A DNA stretch of 64,000 bases from Streptococcus sobrinus DSM 20742 = ATCC 33478 (GTDB taxonomy: Bacteria > Bacillota > Bacilli > Lactobacillales > Streptococcaceae), in the NCBI RefSeq assembly GCF_000686605.1, contig NZ_JMLC01000005.1, positions 1 through 64,000 on the forward strand, in the 5' to 3' direction. Positions within the stretch are counted from its first letter, which is position 1, and each line of letters starts with the position of its first letter. The position numbers and the translations under genes are program-made. The notes beneath the pieces were generated by a model. That model saw only the letters and a list, made by a program, of their open reading frames with translations, was not told the origin of the DNA and did not search any database. Shown here piece after piece: positions 57,579-64,000 of the stretch.

Positions 57579-58868
57579 GTGAAAACAAGAAATGAACTAA
57601 AAGAGCAAGCCAAGACTGCTCTACGAGGGAATTGGCCTTGGGCTGTGGGTGTCCTCTGGGTACCGACCCTAGTCCTAATTGTGGTCTTTGGCATTTTGCT
57701 GGGCGTGATTAGTCTAGTTTGGAAGGCTGCAACAGCTGACTTTACAGCCTCATCCAATGTTGTACTGATTTTTATCGTGATGGCTTTCTTGATGCTAGCT
57801 CTCTTCACCTTCTTTGCCTCAATCGGTATTAGCGCAGGTGCTACCTATGCCTATCTAGATTTGATTCGGGGACGTAAGCAATCCTTTAGGGAAGCTGCCA
57901 CCTATGCCTTCAAAGAACAGCGCTTTGATAGTATCTTTGGTGTTGTTCTCATGACAGTTATCTATATCCTCCTTTGGATGGTGCTCTTGATTATCCCTGG
58001 TTATATGAAGGCTATGGCTTATTCTCAAGGCCTCTTCATTCTTAAGGATGATATGGAGACTGGTAAGGGAATCACGACGACCTCCGCCATCACCAAGAGT
58101 AAAATTCTGATGGAAGGCCACAAGAAAGACTATTTCATTCTCATTTTGAGTTTCCTAGGTTGGGCTCTAGTACCGATTGCCTTTTGTGGACTAGCGGTTG
58201 CTCTTTTTGTCAGTCATCAGATTGGCTGGGCAATCTTCTGTCTAGCTCTCTATATCCTTGGCTTAGCTATTTTAGTACCTTACGTGACCACGACTCAGGC
58301 GGCTTTCTATGAGGATTTGATTCATCAAGAACAACCGGAAGAAATTGCTCAATTGGAAGAAAAATTAGCAGATGCCAAGTTAGAAGCTGACAAGACTATG
58401 GCTGACTACAATGGTCGAGTTGCTGAGCGTAAGGCTGATAAGAAAAAGGCTCATGATGAAAAAATGGCCAAGAAGTTGGATGCCAAGAAGGAACGTGAAG
58501 AAAAGCGTCGGGAAAAGGTAGCTAAGAAACGTCAAGAACGTGAGGGAAAAGAAGCCAAGAAGCCTAAGAAGAAATCTAAGGCCAAGGCCGATAAGAAGAC
58601 TTCCCAAGATAAAAAGCCAGAAAAGTCTGCTAAGAAGTCTCAAGACTCCGAGTCACAAGCTAAAAATGGCGCCGACAATACGGCTAAGTCTTCAGCTAAG
58701 CCAGAAGCTAGCAAGTCACAAAGTAAGAAAGACGGCGACAAGTCAAAAGAGTCAGCGACCAAGACTGAGAAGTCAGAAACTAAGCCAAACAAGGGCAGCC
58801 ATTCAAGCTCTAAGAAGCCAAAGTCTAAATCGAAAGCCAAAAAGAAAAAAGGCAAAAAGCGTAAGTAA
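57579..58868 (+). CDS. DUF975 membrane protein with long Lys-rich cytosolic tail
   Basis: A 429-residue protein. Residues 1-250 are a DUF975 multi-span domain (TRNELKEQAKTALRGNWPWA, GVVLMTVIYILLWMVLLIIP, SAITKSKILMEGHKKD). From about 253 a highly charged tail of Lys, Ala, Glu and Ser runs to the end, first coiled-coil-like, then low complexity ending KKKKGKKRK. The start is GTG 57579 behind AAAGGAG. The function is unknown. The tail is not found in its dead paralogue at 32372-33078 and may bind nucleic acid or acidic lipids. Confidence 0.82.
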   Translation: MKTRNELKEQAKTALRGNWPWAVGVLWVPTLVLIVVFGILLGVISLVWKAATADFTASSNVVLIFIVMAFLMLALFTFFASIGISAGATYAYLDLIRGRKQSFREAATYAFKEQRFDSIFGVVLMTVIYILLWMVLLIIPGYMKAMAYSQGLFILKDDMETGKGITTTSAITKSKILMEGHKKDYFILILSFLGWALVPIAFCGLAVALFVSHQIGWAIFCLALYILGLAILVPYVTTTQAAFYEDLIHQEQPEEIAQLEEKLADAKLEADKTMADYNGRVAERKADKKKAHDEKMAKKLDAKKEREEKRREKVAKKRQEREGKEAKKPKKKSKAKADKKTSQDKKPEKSAKKSQDSESQAKNGADNTAKSSAKPEASKSQSKKDGDKSKESATKTEKSETKPNKGSHSSSKKPKSKSKAKKKKGKKRK

Positions 58869-58919
58869 AATGGTGTCTCTGCTTGGCTGGCCCCCAACTG
58901 AAACAACCGCTTCATTTAG

Positions 58920-58952
58920 AAGAGACTGGAAGATATTTCCGGTCTTTTCTTT
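58920..58952 (+). terminator. Terminator after the DUF975 gene
   Basis: AGACTGGAA-GATA-TTTCCGGTCT followed by TTTCTTTT. Confidence 0.8.
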
Positions 58953-59022
58953 TGGCTTCGTCTAAGGGAATTTATGGGTCAAATATGCTATAATAAGAGG
59001 GTTAATTGACTCGGGAGTTTTC

Positions 59023-59804
59023 TTGATACTCCTTAGAATTTAAAATCTGATACTTATGGTACTAGTGTGGTCCTATCTGGCAGAAAGGGTCTAGTTCTTT
59101 AGCCAATGATGCAAGGGAAATGGATACTTTCGTCAAAGTGGTATTATTAGCAATATCTACTCTGTTGTTAATAACAGAAATTTTCGAGAGAGATTTAGTC
59201 CACCGGACTAAATCTGCCTGAGCTTAAAAACTAGAGAGCGAAGGGGCTCAAAATTTATCACGGGGCAAAGACATCAGCCACTAAAGTAGCGCTGTCTAAC
59301 GCCAATCTCTATAGCGATTGACTAGCCCCCTGATTAACTTGGTTAGGCCAGTAAAATCGGCTGGGCTAACCTCGTGTCGTAATGAAATTCCGGAATTGAA
59401 CTCGCCTACACCACTGTGGAAAAAGAGAGGTGGCTGTTTTGACTTTAGTCAATCTACAGCCGCGGCTACCTTGAGGTATAAATCTGCCTTGGAGCTCTGT
59501 TAGCTCCTTCGTCAGATTTCCTGCCTCGCCTTCCTATTTTCGAGTTCGGGTAAAAAAGGTCTCCCAGACCTTTTTAATCCTTTGTGGCGCTTAACGGCTC
59601 TGTATCTTGCCAGGAGTTTGCTTGCGTCCGCACTTTTAAACGACATTCCCTTTTCAAAATCGATATTATTTGAAAAGGGAATTAGTAAAGTAGCTAGGTA
59701 AGTCGCCATAGCGATTACCGTAGTTCATCAGTGATTTTTAAACACTGATGAACTTGCTACGTTAGAAAATACCAAAGTGTAAGTTTTGATTTTAAATGAG
59801 TATG
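59023..59804 (+). repeat. Modular intergenic repeat, longest form (copy D)
   Basis: A 780-bp element with ends GATACTCCTTAGAATTTAAA and TTTTGATTTTAAATGAGTAT. It carries all modules of copy A, including the 300-bp insert (GATTTAGTCCACCGGACTAAATC onward), plus two additions: GTGGCTGTTTTGACTTTAG... (about 59431-59476) and AAAAAAGGTCTCCCAGACCT (59552-59571). The first hairpin reads TTAGCAAT...TTGTTAA. It fills the space before polC. Confidence 0.85.
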
Positions 59805-59888
59805 ATAAGGTCTGATAAACCCCTGCTTTGACTGGGCTTAATGACCTAAGCACTCTGGGTCAATCTTCAAGAAAAATGGGAGCTAGTC

Positions 59889-62800
59889 ATGTCAGAACTA
59901 TTTAAAAAATTGATGGAACAGATTGAAATGCCGCTTGAGATGAGACAGTCTCAGGCCTTTTCATCTGCTGACATCAAGGAGGTCAAGGTCCATGCCCTCA
60001 GTCGCCAGTGGGACTTTCACTTTAGTTTTGACCAAATTTTACCGATTGGTCTCTACCAGGAACTAGCCTACCGCCTAGTCTCGACCTTTAAGGAGGCAGA
60101 CATCAAGGCAACTTTTGCTATTGAAGCTGGGTCAGTCGATTTTTCTGATGCTGACTTACTACAGGCCTATTATGCCGAAAGTTTCAACCATGCCTTATGC
60201 TCCAGCGCCAGCTTCCGCTCAACCTTTTCTCACTTGAATGTTTCCTATGACCAAACCAAGGAGCAGATTATCATCCATGCTCCGGGCTTTTTGGACAATG
60301 ACCATTTCAAACAAAATCACCTGCCCAAGTTGGAACAACAATTTGTCCAGTTTGGTTTTGGTCAGGTTTCCTTTGCCATTGAAGCAGATGAAGGCATGAC
60401 CCAGGAGGCAAGGCAATCCTTTGAGAGTGGTCGTGATAAGAAAATTGAACAAGCCCAAGAAGAGAATGCTCAGGCTGTCGCTTCCTTGGAAGCTTCCATG
60501 CCTGCTCAAGAAGAGTCAGCTCCTGCCCCCAAGTTTGACTACAAGGAGCGAGCCGCCAAGCGACAAGCCGGCTTTGAAAAGGCAGAAATCACGCCCATGG
60601 TTGAAATTGAGACCGAGGAAAATCGGATTGTCTTTGAGGGTATGGTTTTCGATGTAGAACGGCGGACGACCAGAACCGGCCGTCACATCATCAGTTTTAA
60701 GATGACCGACTACACCTCATCCTTTGCCATGCAGAAGTGGGCCAAAGATGATAATGACCTCAAAAAATACGATATGATTGCCAAGGGAGCTTGGCTGAGA
60801 GTTCGCGGTAATATTGAAAATAATCAATGGACCAAGAGTCTGACCATGAATGTCCAGGACGTCAAGGAAATCGTCCACAAGACCAGAAAGGACCTCATGC
60901 CTGAAGGGCAGAAGCGGGTCGAATTTCACGCTCATACTAATATGTCCACCATGGATGCCCTGCCGACAGTTGAAGAGCTGATTGATAAGGCGGCAAGCTG
61001 GGGCCACCCTGCCATTGCCATCACTGACCACGCCAATGTGCAGAGCTTCCCCCATGGCTACCATCGGGCCAAAAAGGCTGGTATCAAGGCTATCTTTGGC
61101 CTAGAAGCTAATATTGTTGAGGACCGGGTGCCCATCACCTACAATGAAGTCCCCATGGACCTCCACGAAGCGACCTATGTCGTCTTTGACGTAGAAACGA
61201 CAGGTCTCTCTGCCGTTAACAATTCTCTGATTCAGATTGCGGCCTCCAAGATGCACAAGGGTAATATCGTCGACCAGTTCGATGAATTTATCAATCCCGG
61301 TCATCCTCTGAGCCAATTCACCACGGATTTGACAGGAATTACCGACAACCACCTCAAGGATGCTAAACCGCTCTTACAGGTTCTGCAAGAATTCCAAGAG
61401 TTTTGTCAGGATACAGTTCTGGTCGCTCACAATGCCACCTTTGACGTGGGCTTCATGAATGCCAACTACGAACGCCACGACCTGCCCTTGATTACCCAGC
61501 CGGTTATTGATACCCTAGAATTTGCCCGCAACCTCTATCCTGAGTACAAGCGGCACGGTCTGGGTCCCTTGACCAAGCGTTTCCAAGTTGCTCTGGACCA
61601 CCACCACATGGCCAATTACGATGCGGAAGCAACGGGTCGCCTCCTCTTTATCTTTATCAAGGAGGCTAGGGAAAACCGTGGCATTACTGATTTGGCCGAC
61701 CTCAATACCAAGTTGGTCTCTGAGGATTCCTACAAGAAGGCTCGGGTCAAGCATGCCACTATCTATGTGCAAAATCAGACCGGCCTCAAGAATATCTTCA
61801 AGCTGGTCAGCCTCTCCAATGTCAAATATTTTGAGGGCGTGGCTCGGATTCCAAGAACAGTGCTGGATCAGTACAGAGAGGGCCTTCTCCTAGGGTCGGC
61901 CTGCTCAGAAGGGGAAGTCTTTGATGCCGTCCTTTCTCATGGAGTCGATAAGGCTCTAGAAGTGGCCAAGTATTATGACTTTATCGAGGTTATGCCACCT
62001 GCCATCTATCGTCCTCTGGTTGCCCGTGAATTGATTCCGGATGAAGAAGGAATTCAGCAGGTTATCCGTGACCTAATTGAGCTTGGCCGCAAGCTCAATA
62101 AGCCAGTTCTGGCAACCGGTGATGTCCACTACCTAGAGCCAGAAGACCAGCTCTATCGGGAAATCATTGTCCGCAGTCTGGGGCCAGGTGCTATCATCAA
62201 CCGGCCAATCGGCCGTGGGGAAGCTGCCAAGCCAGCTCCCCTACCTGATGCTCATTTCCGCACCACCAATGAAATGCTGGATGACTTCGCCTTTCTGGGC
62301 CAGGATTTAGCCTATGAAATCGTCGTTACCAACACGCAAAAATTTGCGGAGCGGTTTGAAGAGGTAGAAGTGGTCAAAACCGACCTCTACACCCCTTATA
62401 TTGACAAGGCTGAAGAAACGGTTGCCGAGAAGACCTATGCCAGAGCCTTTGAAATCTACGGTAATCCTCTGCCGGATATTATCGACCGACGGATTGAGAA
62501 GGAGCTGACCTCGATTTTGGGGAATGGTTTCGCCGTGATTTATCTGGCCTCCCAGATGCTGGTTGACCGCTCCAATAAGCGGGGGTATCTGGTTGGCTCG
62601 CGGGGGTCTGTTGGCTCCAGTTTTGTCGCCACCATGATTGGGATTACCGAAGTTAACCCTATGCCCCCCCACTATGTTTGTCCAGAATGTCAGTATTCTG
62701 AATTTATCGCCGATGGTTCGGTTGGGTCGGGCTTTGACTTGCCAGACAAGGACTGCCCTAAGTGTGGTCACAAGTTGACCAAGGATGGCCACGATATTCC

Positions 62801-64000
62801 CTTTGAAACCTTCCTTGGTTTCGACGGCGACAAGGTTCCCGATATTGATCTCAACTTTTCTGGGGATGACCAACCCTCTGCCCACTTGGATGTCCGCGAT
62901 ATTTTCGGGGAGGAATACGCTTTTCGGGCCGGAACCGTTGGTACTGTCGCGGAAAAGACAGCCTACGGTTTCGTCAAGGGCTATGAGAGGGATTACAATA
63001 AATTCTACCGTGATGCCGAGGTTGACCGCCTAGCTATGGGTTCCGCCGGTGTCAAACGCTCGACCGGTCAGCACCCAGGCGGTATCGTTGTTATTCCCAA
63101 CTATATGGATGTTTACGACTTCACCCCTGTCCAATATCCGGCCGACGACACGACGGCCACTTGGCAGACCACCCACTTTAACTTCCACGATATTGACGAA
63201 AATGTCCTCAAGCTCGACATTCTGGGCCATGATGACCCCACCATGATTCGTAAGCTCCAGGACCTATCAGGCATTGACCCTAGTCAAATTCCCGCCGATG
63301 ATCCTGATGTCATGAAACTCTTCTCTGGCACCGATGTTCTGGGCGTGACTGAGGAACGGATTGGGACACCGACTGGTATGCTGGGAATCCCTGAATTTGG
63401 GACCAACTTTGTTCGGGGCATGGTTAATGAGACCCACCCAACTACCTTTGCTGAATTGCTCCAGCTCTCAGGCCTTTCCCATGGTACCGATGTTTGGCTG
63501 GGCAATGCTCAGGACTTGATTAAAGAAGGTATTGCTACCCTGAAAACCGTTATCGGCTGTCGGGATGATATCATGGTCTACCTCATGCACGCTGGTCTAG
63601 AACCCAAGATGGCCTTCACCATTATGGAGAGGGTACGTAAGGGCATGTGGCTTAAAATTTCTGAAGAGGAACGCAATGGCTATATTCAGGCCATGCACGA
63701 CAATAATGTGCCTGACTGGTACATCGAATCCTGTGGAAAAATCAAGTACATGTTCCCTAAGGCCCATGCAGCGGCCTACGTAATGATGGCCCTGCGGGTG
63801 GCCTATTTCAAGGTTCACCACCCCATTTATTACTACTGTGCCTACTTCTCCATTCGGGCCAAGGCCTTTGAACTGGGAACCATGAGTGCCGGCTTGGATG
63901 CTGTCAAGGCCCGCTTAGAAGACATTGCCAATAAGCGGAAGAACAATGAGGCCTCCAACGTTGAAATTGACCTCTACACCACTCTGGAAATTGTCAATGA
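59889..64000 (+). CDS. polC: DNA polymerase III alpha subunit, PolC type (partial)
   Basis: The replicative polymerase of low-GC Gram-positives with built-in 3'-5' exonuclease. About 1370 codons are present and the gene runs off the window end. Parts: N-terminal domain (1-200), OB fold (about 235-340), PHP domain start [12 protein letters not shown] (about 347), exonuclease [10 protein letters not shown] (about 433-442, splitting the PHP domain as in all PolC), zinc motif CPECQ...CPKC (about 930-958) and catalytic [11 protein letters not shown] (about 983). The start is ATG 59889 behind GGGAG, 84 nt after repeat copy D. Confidence 0.97.
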   Translation, partial: MSELFKKLMEQIEMPLEMRQSQAFSSADIKEVKVHALSRQWDFHFSFDQILPIGLYQELAYRLVSTFKEADIKATFAIEAGSVDFSDADLLQAYYAESFNHALCSSASFRSTFSHLNVSYDQTKEQIIIHAPGFLDNDHFKQNHLPKLEQQFVQFGFGQVSFAIEADEGMTQEARQSFESGRDKKIEQAQEENAQAVASLEASMPAQEESAPAPKFDYKERAAKRQAGFEKAEITPMVEIETEENRIVFEGMVFDVERRTTRTGRHIISFKMTDYTSSFAMQKWAKDDNDLKKYDMIAKGAWLRVRGNIENNQWTKSLTMNVQDVKEIVHKTRKDLMPEGQKRVEFHAHTNMSTMDALPTVEELIDKAASWGHPAIAITDHANVQSFPHGYHRAKKAGIKAIFGLEANIVEDRVPITYNEVPMDLHEATYVVFDVETTGLSAVNNSLIQIAASKMHKGNIVDQFDEFINPGHPLSQFTTDLTGITDNHLKDAKPLLQVLQEFQEFCQDTVLVAHNATFDVGFMNANYERHDLPLITQPVIDTLEFARNLYPEYKRHGLGPLTKRFQVALDHHHMANYDAEATGRLLFIFIKEARENRGITDLADLNTKLVSEDSYKKARVKHATIYVQNQTGLKNIFKLVSLSNVKYFEGVARIPRTVLDQYREGLLLGSACSEGEVFDAVLSHGVDKALEVAKYYDFIEVMPPAIYRPLVARELIPDEEGIQQVIRDLIELGRKLNKPVLATGDVHYLEPEDQLYREIIVRSLGPGAIINRPIGRGEAAKPAPLPDAHFRTTNEMLDDFAFLGQDLAYEIVVTNTQKFAERFEEVEVVKTDLYTPYIDKAEETVAEKTYARAFEIYGNPLPDIIDRRIEKELTSILGNGFAVIYLASQMLVDRSNKRGYLVGSRGSVGSSFVATMIGITEVNPMPPHYVCPECQYSEFIADGSVGSGFDLPDKDCPKCGHKLTKDGHDIPFETFLGFDGDKVPDIDLNFSGDDQPSAHLDVRDIFGEEYAFRAGTVGTVAEKTAYGFVKGYERDYNKFYRDAEVDRLAMGSAGVKRSTGQHPGGIVVIPNYMDVYDFTPVQYPADDTTATWQTTHFNFHDIDENVLKLDILGHDDPTMIRKLQDLSGIDPSQIPADDPDVMKLFSGTDVLGVTEERIGTPTGMLGIPEFGTNFVRGMVNETHPTTFAELLQLSGLSHGTDVWLGNAQDLIKEGIATLKTVIGCRDDIMVYLMHAGLEPKMAFTIMERVRKGMWLKISEEERNGYIQAMHDNNVPDWYIESCGKIKYMFPKAHAAAYVMMALRVAYFKVHHPIYYYCAYFSIRAKAFELGTMSAGLDAVKARLEDIANKRKNNEASNVEIDLYTTLEIVN

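Noticed and set aside
59318..59503. 61-residue ORF in repeat copy D
   Set aside because: It lies within repeat sequence, and the frame is not maintained in copy A.
62307..62885. 192-residue antisense ORF in polC
   Set aside because: Antisense shadow of conserved polymerase sequence; low-complexity composition and no ribosome site.

Overview
The window comes from a low-GC Gram-positive coccus, almost certainly a Streptococcus and most likely a mutans-group one. The calls behind this are the pbp2A-rpmG-secE-nusG block, the dut-hydrolase-radA block, a bifunctional gshF, the srlD-R-M-A-E-B sorbitol operon as in S. mutans, PolC, an SsbB-type single-strand binding protein behind a ComX box, and an Fst-type toxin. 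The species cannot be fixed from sequence reading alone; the S. sobrinus/S. downei/S. criceti branch is a guess. No rRNA, tRNA, CRISPR array or prophage was seen.

Layout. 1-2.1 kb: an IS1202-like element, the SRP RNA gene, and a complete Fst/Ldr-type type I toxin-antitoxin locus. 2.4-9.2 kb: pgi, then the sorbitol (glucitol) PTS operon with its PRD regulator. 9.3-13.8 kb: a second sugar operon related to ascorbate (Ula/Sga) PTS systems. Its regulator and membrane transporter are broken and fused by deletion, while the distal TPR protein, class II aldolase and P-loop kinase remain open. 13.9-20 kb: a small secreted protein with a near-perfect cre site, galU, gpsA, dut, a cysteine hydrolase, radA with no canonical start codon, and rlmB. 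20-29.5 kb: rae1, a DegV protein, a CPBP protease, proC, pepA, thioredoxin, ytpR, competence-type ssbB and a HAD phosphatase. 29.6-36.5 kb: groES-groEL under CtsR and HrcA sites, a dead DUF975 gene, a pseudouridine synthase and pbp2A. 36.8-40.4 kb: rpmG-secE and nusG, separated by a 2.6 kb minus-strand insert carrying a dead oxidoreductase and a membrane protein. 40.4-46.9 kb: dead cfa, a thioredoxin-like protein, gshF, purA and an NAD(P)-binding protein. 47-55 kb: a GntR regulator, malQ-glgP, an EEP-family protein and a maltose/glucose EIICBA. 55-64 kb: tgt, a CHY zinc protein, bioY, a live DUF975 protein with a Lys-rich tail, and the start of polC.

The most notable structure is a family of long modular intergenic repeats (20268-20947, 27989-28383, 29626-29885, 59023-59804, plus fragments). 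They have BOX-like ends (TATACTC...GAGTATA) and internal hairpins whose two arms change together between copies, so base pairing itself appears to be selected. Two of the copies carry an extra module of about 300 bp. A second BOX-like repeat at 25868-26022 shares a sub-module with this family, and a piece of it forms the N-terminus of the CPBP protease ORF. The window also shows much gene decay: six broken genes, several by single-base slips in homopolymers. Carbon-source genes dominate the intact accessory content and several carry CcpA-type cre sites.
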